A stretch of DNA of 64,000 nucleotides, taken from positions 4,243,097-4,307,096 of the forward strand of contig NZ_CP012257.1 in the NCBI RefSeq assembly GCF_001277175.1, in the 5' to 3' direction. Every line of letters starts with the position of its first letter. Positions within the stretch are counted from its first letter, which is position 1. The stretch comes from Cronobacter universalis NCTC 9529 (GTDB lineage: Bacteria > Pseudomonadota > Gammaproteobacteria > Enterobacterales > Enterobacteriaceae). This document shows positions 1-14,458 of this stretch, piece after piece. Both the position numbers and the translations under genes were made by a program. Under the pieces are notes generated by a model. The model worked only from the letters and a program-made list of their open reading frames with translations, had not been told where the DNA came from and searched no databases.

Positions 1-539
1 GCCGCTCCAACGCCGGGAAATCCAGCGCGCTCAATACGCTGACCAATCAGAAAAGCCTGGCGCGCACCAGTAAAACGCCGGGACGCACGCAGCTGATTAA
101 CCTGTTTGAAGTCGCCGACGGCAAGCGCCTGGTGGATCTGCCAGGCTACGGCTACGCCGAAGTCCCGGAAGAGATGAAGCGCAAATGGCAGCGCGCGCTG
201 GGTGAATACCTGGAAAAACGCCTGTGCCTGAAAGGCCTGGTGGTGCTGATGGATATTCGCCATCCGCTGAAAGATCTCGACCAGCAGATGATTGAGTGGG
301 CCGTGGACAGCGGTATTCCCGTTCTGGTGCTGCTGACCAAAGCCGACAAACTGGCGAGCGGCGCGCGTAAAGCGCAGCTGAATATGGTGCGTGAAGCGGT
401 GATTGCCTTTAATGGCGATGTGCAGGTTGAAGCGTTTTCTTCACTGAAGAAAACAGGCGTGGATAAGCTGCGCATTAAGCTGGACAGCTGGTTTAACGAT
501 CTGCCGTCTGTGGCCGAAGACGCCGCCCCGCAAGCGTAA
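1..539 (+). CDS. yihA: Ribosome biogenesis GTPase YihA/EngB (5' partial)
   Basis: The reading frame is open from base 3 to a TAA at 537-539, and the start lies outside the window. The first visible residues are the G1 P-loop RSNAGKSS, followed by the G3 motif [10 protein letters not shown] and the G4 motif TKAD, an order typical of the EngB/YsxC family of small circularly conserved GTPases. These proteins assist maturation of the 50S ribosomal subunit. About 178 residues are present; the E. coli protein has about 210, so roughly 30 N-terminal residues are missing. It converges with Spot 42 RNA, whose terminator lies about 50 bp past this stop codon. Confidence 0.95.
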   Translation, partial: RSNAGKSSALNTLTNQKSLARTSKTPGRTQLINLFEVADGKRLVDLPGYGYAEVPEEMKRKWQRALGEYLEKRLCLKGLVVLMDIRHPLKDLDQQMIEWAVDSGIPVLVLLTKADKLASGARKAQLNMVREAVIAFNGDVQVEAFSSLKKTGVDKLRIKLDSWFNDLPSVAEDAAPQA

Positions 540-587
540 CCCTTTCTCCGGCGCGGGCCTGGCTCGCGCGTCCGCTTTTTCCGACGC

Positions 588-698
588 AATAAAAAACGCC
601 CCAGTCATTTCTGACTGGGGCGGCTAAAATATTCAGCCAAATCCGATTACGTGAAGTAAAAGGTCTGAAAGATAGAACATCTTACCTCTGTACCCTAC
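588..698 (-). ncRNA. spf: Spot 42 small regulatory RNA
   Basis: Read on the minus strand, the sequence starts GTAGGGTACAGAGGTAAGAT and ends in a GC-rich hairpin (CGCCCCAGTCA paired with TGACTGGGGCG) followed by a T-run. This matches the E. coli Spot 42 RNA almost base for base and at the same place, between polA and yihA. Spot 42 is an Hfq-dependent RNA that represses galK and many catabolic genes in the CRP regulon. A candidate -10 (TAGAGT on the minus strand, 706-711) sits at the right distance. The gap 699-844 up to polA is AT-rich and holds this promoter and no gene. The ends are estimated from homology. Confidence 0.95.
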
Positions 699-844
699 GT
701 CGATAACTCTACCCTTTTTTTATGACGGGAAAAAGCACTTTTTGTAATTTCTTTTCATCCTTTACATAGCAATTTCTAATGATTATCACAAAAATCTATT
801 AGTTATGTTGCTAAGTTACAAAAGCGACCACGCGCGTTTGAGCA

Positions 845-3628
845 TCAGTGCGCCTCATCCCAGTTTACGCCGCTGCCCACTTCCACCAGCAACGGCACGT
901 CAAGCTGCATGCTGTTTTCCATGAGTTCATGGATTTTCTGCGATACCGCTTCCACGTCATCTTTATGCACTTCGAACACCAGTTCATCGTGCACCTGCAT
1001 GATCATTTTGACGCGCGGCTGCGCTTTCTCCAGCCAGCCATCGACCGCGATCATGGCGCGTTTGATGATGTCTGCGGCCGTTCCCTGCATCGGGGCGTTG
1101 ATCGCCGCGCGCTCAGCGCCTGCGCGCCGCGCCGCGTTGCTGGCATTGATATCCGGCAGGTAAAGGCGACGCCCGTCCAGCGTTTCCACATAGCCCTGTT
1201 CTTTCGCCTGCTTGCGGGTGCGCTCCATATACTCCAGCACGCCAGGATAACGCTCGAAGTAGAGATCCATGTACTTCTGCGACTCTTTACGCGGGATATT
1301 GAGCTGGCGCGACAGGCCGAACGCGCTCATGCCGTAAATGAGACCGAAGTTAATCGCCTTGGCGCTGCGGCGCTGCTCGTTAGAGACGCTCTCCAGCGGC
1401 AGACCGAACACTTCCGCCGCCGTCGCGCGGTGGATATCTTTGCCTTCCGCAAACGCGCTGAGCAGCCCTTTATCGCGCGAGAGATGCGCCATGATGCGCA
1501 GCTCAATCTGCGAGTAGTCCGCCGAGACAATTACATAATCCTCCGGCGCGATAAACGCCTGGCGGATACGGCGGCCTTCGTCGTTACGCACCGGAATGTT
1601 TTGCAGGTTCGGATCGGTGGACGACAGACGGCCAGTGGCCGTGACCGCCTGATGATAGGAGGTGTGCACGCGGTCGGTTTTCGGGTTAATCATCTGCGGC
1701 AGTTTATCGGTGTAAGTCGATTTCAGCTTCGCAAGGCCGCGGTATTGCAGAATGACTTTCGGCAGCGGGTAGTCGAGCGCCAGCTCTTCCAGCACTTCTT
1801 CTGAGGTAGACGGCGCGCCGCCCGGCGTTTTCTTCAGCGGCTTGATGCCCTGCTTTTCAAACAGGATGGTTTGCAGCTGTTTGGTGGAGGAGAGGTTAAA
1901 CGGCTCGCCCGCAATCTCATGCGCTTTTTGCTCAAGCTCGGCGAGCTTAAGGGCAATCTCCTGCGAATGCGCGTGCAGCACCGCCGGATCGATTTTCACG
2001 CCGTTGCGCTCAATACGCGACAGCACCGGCACCAGCGGCATCTCAATGTGTTCAAAGATATTCAGCGGGCCTTTGTGCTGCTGGAGTTTCGGCCACATCT
2101 TCAGGTGCAGCTGGAGCGTCACGTCGGCGTCTTCCGCCGCGTAGCGCCCGGCCTGTTCGAGATCGATCTGGTTAAACGTGAGCTGGTTTTTACCTTTGCC
2201 GGCGATCTGCTCAAACGTGATGGTGGTGTGTTTAAGCCAGCGGCTGGACAGGCTGTCCATATCGTGGCGGCCGGAGACGCTGTCCAGAATGTAAGATTCC
2301 AGCATGGTGTCGAAGACAATGCCGCGCAGCTCAATGCCGTAGTTCTGCAAAATGCCGCGGTCGAATTTCAGGTTCTGGCCCACTTTCACCAGCGAGTCGT
2401 CTTCCAGCAGCGGTTTTAATAATTCCAGCACGCGATCGCGGGACAGCTGATCCGGCGCGTCGAGGTAATCATGCGCGACCGGAATATAGGCGGCAAGGCC
2501 AGGCTCGGTGGCGAACGAGATGCCGACGAGGTTAGCTGTCAGGTTATCCAGGCTGTCCGTTTCGGTGTCCACAGCCACCACCGGCGCGTTTTTAATGCGC
2601 TCGATCCACGCCTGAAGCGTCTCTTCATCAAGAATGGTGACATAGCGCTCCGCAGAAAGCGCGACGGCCTCTTCTTCCGGCTCCGCGTCGACGACAATGG
2701 TTTCTGTGGGCTTCGCGGCGGGTTTGCCACGGGACTGGAGCCATTTGCCGGCTTCGAGATCGGACGTCCAGCGCTTAAATTCGTACTGACGGAAGAGCGC
2801 GAGCAGTTCATCGGCCAGCGGTTGCTGCACTTCCAGACGATCGTGGCTCAGCTCCAGCTCCACGTCGGTTTTAATGGTCGCCAGCTGATAGGAGAGATAC
2901 GCCACCTCTTTGTTCTGCTCAAGCTTCGCCGCCATGGTTTTAGCGCCGCGGAAGGAGAGCTCAGCGATTTTCTCCGGGTTGGCGTAGAGCGCGTCCAGAC
3001 CGCCGAGCCCCTGTAACAGCGCCTGGGCGGTTTTCTCGCCGACGCCCGGCACGCCCGGAATGTTATCGGACGAGTCGCCCATCAGCGCCAGGAAGTCGAT
3101 GATAAGCTCCGGCGGCACGCCATATTTCGCGCGCACTTCTTCCGGGCCCAGCACGGTGTTGGTCATGGTATTGATAAGCGTGACGTCTGGCGTGACAAGC
3201 TGCGCCATGTCTTTATCGCCGGTGCTGATGAGCACCGCCCGGCCAGCGGCGGCGGCTTCTTTGGCGAGCGTGCCGATAACGTCGTCCGCCTCCACGCCGG
3301 AGACCGCAAGAAGCGGCAGGCCCATCGCTTTAACCATCGCATGCAGCGGTTCAATCTGCGCGCGCAGATCGTCAGGCATCGGCGGACGGTGCGATTTATA
3401 GTGCTCGAACAGTTCATCGCGGAAGGTTTTGCCTTTCGCGTCGAACACCACGGCCGCGTGGGTCGGCTGGTACTGCAGTATCAGGCTGCGCAGCATATTC
3501 AGCACGCCATACATCGCGCCGGTGGGCTCGCCGGCGCTGTTGGTGAGCGGCGGAAAAGCATGATACGCCCGATACAGGTAAGAAGAGCCATCGACGAGAA
3601 TAAGGGGATTTTCTGGGATCTGAACCAT
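845..3628 (-). CDS. polA: DNA polymerase I
   Basis: A 927-residue protein, against 928 in E. coli. Domains in order are the 5'-3' exonuclease (start [18 protein letters not shown], with [18 protein letters not shown] near residue 190), the 3'-5' proofreading domain (VDTETDSL, with its metal-binding Asp and Glu) and the family A polymerase domain (motif [10 protein letters not shown], motif [11 protein letters not shown] near residue 880). It fills gaps left by excision repair and Okazaki primer removal. The frame stays open upstream to 3832, but the ATG at 3628 gives the conserved N terminus. It is monocistronic, with a DnaA-box match about 125 bp upstream of its start. Confidence 0.98.
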   Translation of the reverse strand: MVQIPENPLILVDGSSYLYRAYHAFPPLTNSAGEPTGAMYGVLNMLRSLILQYQPTHAAVVFDAKGKTFRDELFEHYKSHRPPMPDDLRAQIEPLHAMVKAMGLPLLAVSGVEADDVIGTLAKEAAAAGRAVLISTGDKDMAQLVTPDVTLINTMTNTVLGPEEVRAKYGVPPELIIDFLALMGDSSDNIPGVPGVGEKTAQALLQGLGGLDALYANPEKIAELSFRGAKTMAAKLEQNKEVAYLSYQLATIKTDVELELSHDRLEVQQPLADELLALFRQYEFKRWTSDLEAGKWLQSRGKPAAKPTETIVVDAEPEEEAVALSAERYVTILDEETLQAWIERIKNAPVVAVDTETDSLDNLTANLVGISFATEPGLAAYIPVAHDYLDAPDQLSRDRVLELLKPLLEDDSLVKVGQNLKFDRGILQNYGIELRGIVFDTMLESYILDSVSGRHDMDSLSSRWLKHTTITFEQIAGKGKNQLTFNQIDLEQAGRYAAEDADVTLQLHLKMWPKLQQHKGPLNIFEHIEMPLVPVLSRIERNGVKIDPAVLHAHSQEIALKLAELEQKAHEIAGEPFNLSSTKQLQTILFEKQGIKPLKKTPGGAPSTSEEVLEELALDYPLPKVILQYRGLAKLKSTYTDKLPQMINPKTDRVHTSYHQAVTATGRLSSTDPNLQNIPVRNDEGRRIRQAFIAPEDYVIVSADYSQIELRIMAHLSRDKGLLSAFAEGKDIHRATAAEVFGLPLESVSNEQRRSAKAINFGLIYGMSAFGLSRQLNIPRKESQKYMDLYFERYPGVLEYMERTRKQAKEQGYVETLDGRRLYLPDINASNAARRAGAERAAINAPMQGTAADIIKRAMIAVDGWLEKAQPRVKMIMQVHDELVFEVHKDDVEAVSQKIHELMENSMQLDVPLLVEVGSGVNWDEAH

Positions 3629-4056
3629 AATGTCCGTGCCTGATAATGAAGTTATGGATAAAGGATGCCATAGCCTGGCGCAAAACATGAAACCCAAAGG
3701 GCCGATCGCAGGGAAAGTTTTGTCGATCCGCGCGATCACTCGCAATGCTGCCTGTGGATAACTTTGTGCACAAAAACCTAAGCTATTAATAACGTGAGAT
3801 AAAAACGTAGCGAAGCGCTGTAAATAACCCAATAAATCATAAACTTATAAAAACCCTGACGTCGCTAATTATTTTTTGGCGGAAAAGTTTTATTGTGGAT
3901 ATAAAAAACGGCTTTTGCCGTTTCGTCTGAAGCACGCTTAAAGCAGGGGTTTATTCATCGCAGGTTACGTTTAGGCTCATTACGTCAGAATGTTTTCTGT
4001 TAGAATCTGCGCCCTCTGCCGTCCCCGGCATTTTATCGAATCGCCTGAAAACTATT
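3629..4056. promoter_or_regulatory. polA / yihG divergent intergenic region
   Basis: These 428 bp hold no convincing gene. On the polA side is a perfect 9-mer DnaA box (TGTGGATAA at 3753-3761, reading TTATCCACA on the minus strand) and a one-mismatch copy (TGTGGATAT, 3894-3902). A short hairpin (AAACGGC TTTT GCCGTTT, 3906-3923) lies mid-region. A candidate -10 for yihG (TAGAAT, 4001-4006) precedes the yihG ATG by about 50 bp, without a good -35. Confidence 0.6.
3753..3761 (-). promoter_or_regulatory. DnaA box upstream of polA
   Basis: TTATCCACA on the minus strand is an exact match to the strongest DnaA-binding 9-mer, about 125 bp before the polA start. DnaA has been reported to stimulate polA expression in E. 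coli, so a functional role is plausible. Binding has not been shown here. Confidence 0.6.
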
Positions 4057-4965
4057 ATGTCGAGATTACTCGCTGCGATGACGCTTATGCTGAGCGTCGC
4101 GTTGACTATTGTGGTAACTATTTTATGTTCCGTGCCGATTATCCTTGCCGGAATAATTAAGCTGCTGCTGCCGTTGCCGGCGGTCTGGCGCTCGGTTTCC
4201 CGCTTCTGTAATTTTATGATGTATTGCTGGTGCGAAGGGCTGGCATTACTGCTGCGCCTGAACCCGCATCTCAAATGGGAAGTTCATGGGCTCACCGGGT
4301 TAAATAAAAAGAGCTGGTATTTACTTATCTGCAATCACCATAGCTGGGCGGATATTGTGGTGCTGTGCGTGCTGTTTCGTAAGCATATTCCGATGAATAA
4401 ATATTTTCTGAAACAGCAGCTTGCCTGGGTGCCCTTTATTGGGCTCGCCTGCTGGGCGCTGGATATGCCATTTATGCGCCGTTATTCCCGCAGCTATCTG
4501 CTGCGTCACCCCGAACGACGCGGCAAGGATGTGGAAACCACGCGCCGCTCCTGCGAGAAATTCCGCCATCATCCGACAACCATCGTGAATTTCGTTGAAG
4601 GCTCACGTTTTACCGAAGAAAAACAGCGCCAGCTGCGTTCACCCTTCCGGCATTTACTTCCGCCAAAAGCGGCGGGCATTGCGATGACGTTAAACGTACT
4701 GGGGAAACAGTTCGATAAGATGTTAAACGTGACGCTTTGCTACCCGGAAAATAACCGCACGCCGTTTTACGATATGCTGAGCGGAAAGTTAACGCGCATC
4801 GTGGTGCATATCGATTTATTGCCGGTGGAGGCCTCGCTGCACGGCGATTACGTTAATGATAAAAACTTTAAACGGGGTTTTCAGCAGTGGCTCAATGGAT
4901 TGTGGAACGAGAAAGACGCCAGACTTGAAGCCATTTATCAGCAACATAAAAAAGCCGGTCAGTGA
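4057..4965 (+). CDS. yihG: Membrane acyltransferase YihG (PlsC-like)
   Basis: A 302-residue protein of the 1-acylglycerol-3-phosphate acyltransferase (PlsC) superfamily, very close to E. coli YihG. An N-terminal hydrophobic stretch (residues about 5-40) anchors it in the inner membrane. The catalytic NHxxxxD box is NHHSWAD with H94 and D99, and the glycerol-phosphate binding motif is EGSRF from E181. In E. coli it acts as an alternative lysophosphatidic acid acyltransferase in phospholipid synthesis. It converges with dsbA; E. coli has yihF between the two, which is absent here. Its stop codon lies inside the terminator hairpin. Confidence 0.95.
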   Translation: MSRLLAAMTLMLSVALTIVVTILCSVPIILAGIIKLLLPLPAVWRSVSRFCNFMMYCWCEGLALLLRLNPHLKWEVHGLTGLNKKSWYLLICNHHSWADIVVLCVLFRKHIPMNKYFLKQQLAWVPFIGLACWALDMPFMRRYSRSYLLRHPERRGKDVETTRRSCEKFRHHPTTIVNFVEGSRFTEEKQRQLRSPFRHLLPPKAAGIAMTLNVLGKQFDKMLNVTLCYPENNRTPFYDMLSGKLTRIVVHIDLLPVEASLHGDYVNDKNFKRGFQQWLNGLWNEKDARLEAIYQQHKKAGQ

Positions 4966-4977
4966 CCGGCTTTTTTA
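4947..4977. terminator. Bidirectional terminator between yihG and dsbA
   Basis: An almost perfect inverted repeat (AAAAAGCCGGTC against GACCGGCTTTTT) has T-runs on both strands, so it can end both yihG and dsbA transcripts. The yihG stop codon TGA (4963-4965) lies within the repeat. Confidence 0.9.
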
Positions 4978-4991
4978 GTTATTTAATATGC

Positions 4992-5618
4992 TTACTTTTT
5001 GCCAAGCAGGTAGTTAACGGTATCCGCATATTGCTGGACAAAGACATCCATATTGCTGGTATCCATACCCTGCGGATTCAGCTGATATTTACCGTTAACG
5101 TACATGGCAGGCACGCCCTGCAGGCCAACATCAGCCGCCGCTTTTTCCTGCTGCGCCACGAGCGATTTCACGACAAAGCTGTTCCAGGCGGCGTCATATT
5201 CTTCCGGCTTTACACCCGCATCGATAAAGACTTTGCGGATATCGGCGGGCGTTTGTACGGTCTGGGTTTTCTGCACCGCTTCAAACATCGGGGTCGTAAT
5301 TTTATCTTCGATGCCCATCGCCATCGCTACCGCCCACGCCTGCGTCAGTTCTTTACCCAGCGGGCCCAGGAACTCGACGTGATATTTAGTCATTTTAGTG
5401 CCTGCCGGCAGCTTTTTCTTCACGCCGTCGGAAATATGCAGCACTTCTTCAAACTGGTAGCAGTGCGGGCAGTAGAAGGAGAAGAACTCCATCACCTGCG
5501 GAGCTCCGGCAACCGGCTTCTCCAGCGTGTTGTACTGCTTCCCGTCAGCGTAGTCGGCGGCGGAAACGCTGAATGCCATCACCATACCGGCCAGCGCCAG
5601 CCAAATCTTCTTCATCAT
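4992..5618 (-). CDS. dsbA: Periplasmic thiol:disulfide oxidoreductase DsbA
   Basis: A 208-residue thioredoxin-fold protein that introduces disulfides into exported proteins and is re-oxidised by DsbB. The signal peptide is [20 protein letters not shown] (cleavage after about residue 20). The active site is C50-P-H-C53 and the cis-proline loop is GVPAMYV. The first of two adjacent ATGs is chosen because AGGAG sits 7 bases ahead of it; the second would remove one residue. It lies 24 bp downstream of srkA on the same strand, as in E. coli, so the two are probably co-transcribed. Confidence 0.97.
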   Translation of the reverse strand: MMKKIWLALAGMVMAFSVSAADYADGKQYNTLEKPVAGAPQVMEFFSFYCPHCYQFEEVLHISDGVKKKLPAGTKMTKYHVEFLGPLGKELTQAWAVAMAMGIEDKITTPMFEAVQKTQTVQTPADIRKVFIDAGVKPEEYDAAWNSFVVKSLVAQQEKAAADVGLQGVPAMYVNGKYQLNPQGMDTSNMDVFVQQYADTVNYLLGKK

Positions 5619-5642
5619 TTACTCTCTCCTGAATATTACAGA

Positions 5643-6629
5643 TCAATACATTGGCGTTAGTTGTAAAGGAGGCTCATTGAGCGCCCGAATTTGCTCGTTA
5701 AAAGTCGCCGTCTGACGGCGCCAGAAATCTTCTTCCGCAAGCCAGGGGAAGTTGCGTGGAAACGCGGGATCTTCCCAGCGGCGGATAAGCCAGGCCAGAT
5801 AGTAGACCTGTCGCATCGCGCGCAGCGGCTCTATCAGCTCAAGCTCTTTGATATTGAATGTAGTGAACTCTTCGTAGGCTTCCAGAATGGTTTCCATCTG
5901 CATGCGCTGTTCGGCCGTATCGCCGTTCAGCAACATCCAGAGATCCTGAATGGCCGGACCGTTGCGGGCGTCATCAAGATCGACAAACAGTGGGCCGTCG
6001 CGCCAGAGAATATTGCCTGGATGGCAGTCGCCGTGCAGACGCAGGGCGTCATAACCTGGCTGCCAGCGAGCGGTTACCGCGTTCGTCAGCGCATCGGTTG
6101 CCTGCAAAAATGCCGCCTTGAGCGAAGCAGGAATAAGCGTGCTCGCCTCATAGACCGCGCGCGGCTCCAGCAGGTATTCATTGATGCCGATGGTCGGACG
6201 GTGCGAGAAGAGCCGCTGTTTGCCGGTCTGATGAATACGACCCAGATAGCGGCCAACCCATTCCATCTGGTCAAGGTTATCCGTTTCATACTGACGGCCG
6301 CCAAGGCCCGGGAAGACGGCAAACATAAAGCCATCATGCGTTAACAGCGTATCGCCATGAAGACGCAGCGGCGCGGCAACCGGGACTTCGTCGTTTTCCA
6401 GCTCCAGCGCGAAATGATGCTCTTCGCGGATTTGATCGGCGCTCCAGCGGTGAGGGCGGTAAAACTTCACAACAAAACGCTTACGATCTTCATCCTGAAA
6501 AAGATAAACGCGGTTTTCAAAGCTATTAAGCGCGGTTAAGCCAGAATCCACACGAATCCCGTGTTCAAACAGGGCGTCCATGATGGTGTCTGGCTGTAGC
6601 GTCTGGAAATTAAAAGCGTTATCTGTCAT
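5643..6629 (-). CDS. srkA: Stress response kinase A (YihE/RdoA)
   Basis: A 328-residue Ser/Thr protein kinase with an aminoglycoside-phosphotransferase fold, equal in length to E. coli SrkA. The catalytic loop is LHGDCHPGN (D201, N206) and the metal-binding VDLDDA contains D217. In E. coli it counters MazEF-mediated cell death and responds to Cpx envelope stress, which fits its place just upstream of dsbA. The start at 6629 gives MTDNAFNFQTLQPDTIMDAL, matching the family; an earlier in-frame ATG at 6650 is unlikely. Confidence 0.95.
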   Translation of the reverse strand: MTDNAFNFQTLQPDTIMDALFEHGIRVDSGLTALNSFENRVYLFQDEDRKRFVVKFYRPHRWSADQIREEHHFALELENDEVPVAAPLRLHGDTLLTHDGFMFAVFPGLGGRQYETDNLDQMEWVGRYLGRIHQTGKQRLFSHRPTIGINEYLLEPRAVYEASTLIPASLKAAFLQATDALTNAVTARWQPGYDALRLHGDCHPGNILWRDGPLFVDLDDARNGPAIQDLWMLLNGDTAEQRMQMETILEAYEEFTTFNIKELELIEPLRAMRQVYYLAWLIRRWEDPAFPRNFPWLAEEDFWRRQTATFNEQIRALNEPPLQLTPMY

Positions 6630-6705
6630 CCCGATATCCGGAAAACACAAGCAATGCTTCAGGATATCATCTCAAAGCCGCAGCGAGAGCGTCTCTTACA
6701 AGCTT

Positions 6706-6975
6706 TTACTCTTTTATCACGCCGCGGGCGCGCAACAGGGCGGTTTTAAAATCGTCTTCGTAATCTTTCTGGATGCCAGGGATCACGGCGTCTTTATCAG
6801 CGTCACGCATTTTTAACTGATAAATCAGGATATCATCGGTAAGATCGGCCAGTTCGCCGGTAAAACCGGATTCAGCGGCCAGCTTTTGCAGGAACTCCAG
6901 CAGGTTGAGATCGGGCTCTTTTTCCCAGGCCGGCTGAAGCAGTTCGATAACTTCATTAAGACGTTTGCATTTCAT
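6706..6975 (-). CDS. yihD: Conserved protein YihD (DUF1040)
   Basis: An 89-residue, acidic, soluble protein matching enterobacterial YihD, family DUF1040, of unknown function. It shows no signal peptide or membrane segment. A strong AAGGAGA ribosome-binding site precedes the ATG. It sits 76 bp upstream of srkA on the same strand and is divergent from mobA, the E. coli arrangement. Confidence 0.92.
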   Translation of the reverse strand: MKCKRLNEVIELLQPAWEKEPDLNLLEFLQKLAAESGFTGELADLTDDILIYQLKMRDADKDAVIPGIQKDYEDDFKTALLRARGVIKE

Positions 6976-7041
6976 CAGGGTCTCCTTTTATCTGGCTGAC
7001 ACGTTAGCAGGGACAAAACCGTATGAAAAGAGGTGATATTC

Positions 7042-7620
7042 TTGGATAAGCTTAGCGCGATTACCGGCGTGGTGCTGGCGGGCGGCCGTGCGACGCGAAT
7101 GGGCGGGCGGAACAAAGGGCTGATGCAACTGAATGGCAAAGCGCTCTGGAGGCATGTGGCGGAGCGCCTGGCGGCGCAGGTAGCGCACGTTGCGGTGAGC
7201 GCTAACCGGGATTTGAACGCCTATCGCGAATGCGGTTATCCGGTCATTACCGATACCCTCCCGGATTTTCCAGGGCCACTTGCGGGAATGCTTGCTGTTA
7301 TGCAGCAGCGTCATAGCGAATGGTATCTCTTTTGCCCGTGCGACACGCCGCATATTCCGGCCGATCTCGCGCAACGTCTGTGGACCGCGAAAGAAGCGCG
7401 CCCTGCCGTATGGGTTAACGATGGCGAGCGCGATCACCCTGCCATTGCGCTGATGCATCAATCCGTTAAGGTGCCTCTGGCCGAATACCTTGCGCGAGGA
7501 GAACGCCGTGTGATGGTTTTCATGCGTGAGATTAATGGCTGTGGCGTGACGTTTGCGAATAAAGATGACTTTGCCAATGTGAATACGCTGGCCGAGCTTG
7601 AACGCTGGCAGGAGGAATAA
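7042..7620 (+). CDS. mobA: Molybdenum cofactor guanylyltransferase MobA
   Basis: About 192 residues. It transfers GMP from GTP to molybdopterin, giving the bis-MGD cofactor of DMSO reductase-type enzymes. The nucleotide-binding signature is [19 protein letters not shown], followed by PGPLAGM and CPCDTP, all characteristic of MobA. No ATG is suitably placed. The TTG at 7042 follows AGAGG by about 7 bases and is my choice; a GTG at 7033 would add three residues. It overlaps mobB by one base (TAATG), implying translational coupling. Confidence 0.93.
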   Translation: MDKLSAITGVVLAGGRATRMGGRNKGLMQLNGKALWRHVAERLAAQVAHVAVSANRDLNAYRECGYPVITDTLPDFPGPLAGMLAVMQQRHSEWYLFCPCDTPHIPADLAQRLWTAKEARPAVWVNDGERDHPAIALMHQSVKVPLAEYLARGERRVMVFMREINGCGVTFANKDDFANVNTLAELERWQEE

Positions 7621-8132
7621 TGGTTCCGTTACTGGGGATTGCCGCGTGGAGCGGTACGGGAAAAACGACGCTGCTTAAGGCCCTGATTCCGCTACTGCGC
7701 GAACGAGGCATACGGCCAGGGCTCATTAAGCATACTCACCACGATATGGACGTGGATACGCCGGGCAAAGACAGTTATGAGCTTCGCAAAGCGGGCGCGG
7801 CGCAGACGCTGGTCGCCAGCGCGAAACGCTGGGCGTTGATGACGGAGACGCCGGACGAGGCTGAGCCGGACCTGCACTATCTGGCGAGCAGGATGAACAG
7901 CTCACAGCTGGATCTGATTCTGGTTGAAGGGTTTAAACATGACGCGATCGCGAAAATTATGTTGTTCCGGGAGGGCACCGGGCGGGACCCCGCAGAACTG
8001 GCGCCGGATGATCATGTTATCGCCATTGCCAGTGACAGACCGCTATCTGAGGCGGAATTACCTGTACTGGATATTAACGATCCGGCGCAGATCGCGGCGT
8101 TTATCGCTGACTGGCTGGCGCAACAGCGCTAA
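7620..8132 (+). CDS. mobB: Molybdopterin-guanine dinucleotide adapter MobB
   Basis: A 170-residue GTP-binding protein with a P-loop near the N terminus (WSGTGKTTLL, about residues 10-19), KHTHHDMDVDTPGKDSY and the VEGFK motif of the MobB family. It is thought to help MobA deliver cofactor but is not essential. Its start codon overlaps the mobA stop. It converges with the rRNA operon; E. coli mobB similarly faces the 3' end of rrnA. Confidence 0.95.
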   Translation: MVPLLGIAAWSGTGKTTLLKALIPLLRERGIRPGLIKHTHHDMDVDTPGKDSYELRKAGAAQTLVASAKRWALMTETPDEAEPDLHYLASRMNSSQLDLILVEGFKHDAIAKIMLFREGTGRDPAELAPDDHVIAIASDRPLSEAELPVLDINDPAQIAAFIADWLAQQR

Positions 8133-8230
8133 GTGAGGAGTTATTCAGGGAAGGGAGGCGGATGGAAAAGGATGAAGAGCTGAGGCCGGTAGCCTTATCT
8201 TTTTCTCCGGGTGCTCGGGGCGCTAAAAAG

Positions 8231-8260
8231 CAAAAACCCCTCAGCGGTGCTGAGGGGTTC
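8231..8260 (-). terminator. rRNA operon terminator
   Basis: On the minus strand, CCCCTCAGC and GCTGAGGGG form a stem followed by TTTTTG, just past the 5S gene. This is a typical strong rrn terminator. The short gap 8133-8230 after mobB holds nothing else recognisable. Confidence 0.9.
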
Positions 8261-8268
8261 TTTATTTG

Positions 8269-8388
8269 ATGCCTGGCAGTTCCCTACTCTCGCATGGGGA
8301 GGCCCCACACTACCATCGGCGCTACGGCGTTTCACTTCTGAGTTCGGCATGGGGTCAGGTGGGACCACCGCGCTACAGCCGCCAGGCA
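8269..8388 (-). rRNA. rrf: 5S ribosomal RNA
   Basis: A 120-base gene beginning TGCCTGGCGGC and ending GCCAGGCAT on the minus strand, closely matching enterobacterial 5S rRNA. It is the last gene of the operon. No aspT or trpT tRNA gene follows, unlike E. coli rrnC; this end resembles E. coli rrnA. Confidence 0.97.
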
Positions 8389-8476
8389 AATTCTGTCCGT
8401 CCACCGCTTTCGCCATGAACGTTATCCGTCACAAGCTGAATGTCTCTCTCAACACGCCAGACTTCTTTGGCGTTGT

Positions 8477-11378
<2,902 letters not shown>

Positions 11379-11579
11379 TCACAACCCGAAGAAGTCTTCG
11401 CGCTGCGAGTTTGAGAGACTCTGACACACCGCGCATTCCTTATTACGGAAGAATGCAACAGCGTGTCTGTTTCAATTTTCAGCTTGTTCCGGATTGTTAA
11501 AGAGCAAATATCTCAAACGTGACTTTACAGTCAGTTTTGAGATATTAATCGGTAACGCCTTTCACTCATTACCAGCAGG

Positions 11580-11655
11580 TGGCGTCCCTTAGGGGATTCG
11601 AACCCCTGTTACCGCCGTGAAAGGGCGGTGTCCTGGGCCTCTAGACGAAAGGGAC
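11580..11655 (-). tRNA. glt: tRNA-Glu (anticodon TTC)
   Basis: A 76-base cloverleaf lies in the 16S-23S spacer and ends with an encoded CCA. The anticodon stem-loop is CCGCC-CTTTCAC-GGCGG with anticodon TTC at 11619-11621, and the T-loop GGTTCGAATCC is present. A single tRNA-Glu spacer is the rrnB/C/E/G type in E. coli, unlike the Ile-Ala spacer of rrnA. Confidence 0.97.
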
Positions 11656-11734
11656 TTCGCTTTCGCAGACAACCCTGCTTCTTTACTTTCTATCAGACAA
11701 TCTGTGTGAGCACTACGAGGTTGTATCTTTCAGG

Positions 11735-13277
<1,543 letters not shown>

Positions 13278-13615
13278 AAAGTCTGATGCTCAAAGAATTA
13301 AACTGTTAGTTCGTAATGAATTAACTGTTGTTCACTTGAGACTTGATATTCGTTTATCGTCCGTAGACGTTAAGATATCAGTGCCCCGAGTGCCCACACA
13401 GATTGTCTGATAAATTGTTAAAGAGCGGTGCGACGCGGCCTTCAGCCTGCTGTCGCGAGGTGGCGTATATTACGCTTTCCTCTTTCAGAGTCAAGCGTTT
13501 ATTTTCGCTTTCGTCTGCCTGACGGGCCGGCTCGTTCGCCGTTGTGCCGTGTCAGTGGAGGCGCATTATAGGGAGTTCTTCTCAGCTGACAAGAGGAAAT
13601 TTAAAAAAACTTTCT
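13278..13615 (-). promoter_or_regulatory. rRNA operon leader with tandem promoters P1 and P2
   Basis: On the minus strand, P1 has -35 TTGTCA (13587-13592), a 16-bp spacer and -10 TATAAT (13565-13570), with an AT-rich UP element (13594-13615) and a GC-rich discriminator (GCGCCTCC) as expected for stringent control. P2 has -35 TTGACT (13489-13494), a 16-bp spacer and -10 TAATAT (13467-13472). A boxA antitermination element (GCTCTTTAACA) is at about 13416-13426. The rest of the stretch to yieP (13744) holds only the yieP upstream region. Confidence 0.92.
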
Positions 13616-13743
13616 AAGCGCGCTTTTTTTCACCATTTATCGCGTAAAACCGCCATATAGCCTGTTATTTGCCGTTTTTTACATCAGATCATGCCCTGCG
13701 GTGGCATACTACTGCGCGATGTACAGCTGAAGGAACTGCCATT

Positions 13744-14445
13744 ATGTCGTTACTGGCGCATCAACAGGCCGCCCAAAAGAACCTTTCTTATGTCCTGGCC
13801 GAAAAGCTGGCGCAACGCATCCTTAAAGGAGAGTTCAAGCCAGGCGAGATTTTACCCGGCGAGATGGAGCTGGGCGAACAGTTCGGCGTGAGCCGCACGG
13901 CGGTAAGAGAGGCCGTGAAAACGCTGACCGCCAAAGGTCTGGTTTTACCACGCCCGCGCATTGGCACGCGCGTGCTGCCCCAGAGCCAGTGGAACTTTCT
14001 GGATAAAGAGTTGCTGACGTGGTGGATGGGCATCGAAACCTTCACGACCGTAGTTAATCACTTTCTGGTGATGCGCCACAGTCTTGAACCTCAGGCCTGC
14101 GCGCTGGCCGCGCTAAACGGTACCGATGAGCAAAAGCAGCGCTTCAGGAACACGCTTGATGAGATGGCCGCGCTCCAGGTCGCTTTTAACCGCGAACGCT
14201 GGATAGAAACCGACATGGCCTATCATGAGCTGATCTATGAAATGAGCGGCAATCCTTTTATGACCGCTTTCGCCAGTCTGTTCCGCTCCATCTATTACAA
14301 TTATTTCACGTCGATAACGCACAACCAGGTTATCAAGCCCGACATTCATCAGGCGATAGCGGACGCCATTCTCTCGTCCCAAAGCGAAGAGGCGTATCGC
14401 GCCTGTCAGTCGCTTTTGCAGGCGACCGCATCGCAGGAAATATAA
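13744..14445 (+). CDS. yieP: GntR/FadR-family transcriptional regulator YieP
   Basis: A 233-residue regulator close to E. coli YieP. It has an N-terminal winged helix of the GntR family ([20 protein letters not shown], then [15 protein letters not shown], about residues 20-65) and a C-terminal all-helical FCD ligand-binding domain (from about residue 90). The ATG at 13744 gives [20 protein letters not shown]; the longer frame from 13669 is not conserved. It is divergent from the rRNA operon and 13 bp upstream of hsrA, so it probably forms an operon with it. Confidence 0.92.
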   Translation: MSLLAHQQAAQKNLSYVLAEKLAQRILKGEFKPGEILPGEMELGEQFGVSRTAVREAVKTLTAKGLVLPRPRIGTRVLPQSQWNFLDKELLTWWMGIETFTTVVNHFLVMRHSLEPQACALAALNGTDEQKQRFRNTLDEMAALQVAFNRERWIETDMAYHELIYEMSGNPFMTAFASLFRSIYYNYFTSITHNQVIKPDIHQAIADAILSSQSEEAYRACQSLLQATASQEI

Positions 14446-14458
14446 CAACAGGATCCGC

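Noticed and set aside
848..1804. Long plus-strand open frame (about 318 codons) opposite polA
   Set aside because: It is antisense to the conserved polA coding sequence, has no ribosome-binding site and has His/Arg-rich composition typical of shadow frames in GC-rich genes.
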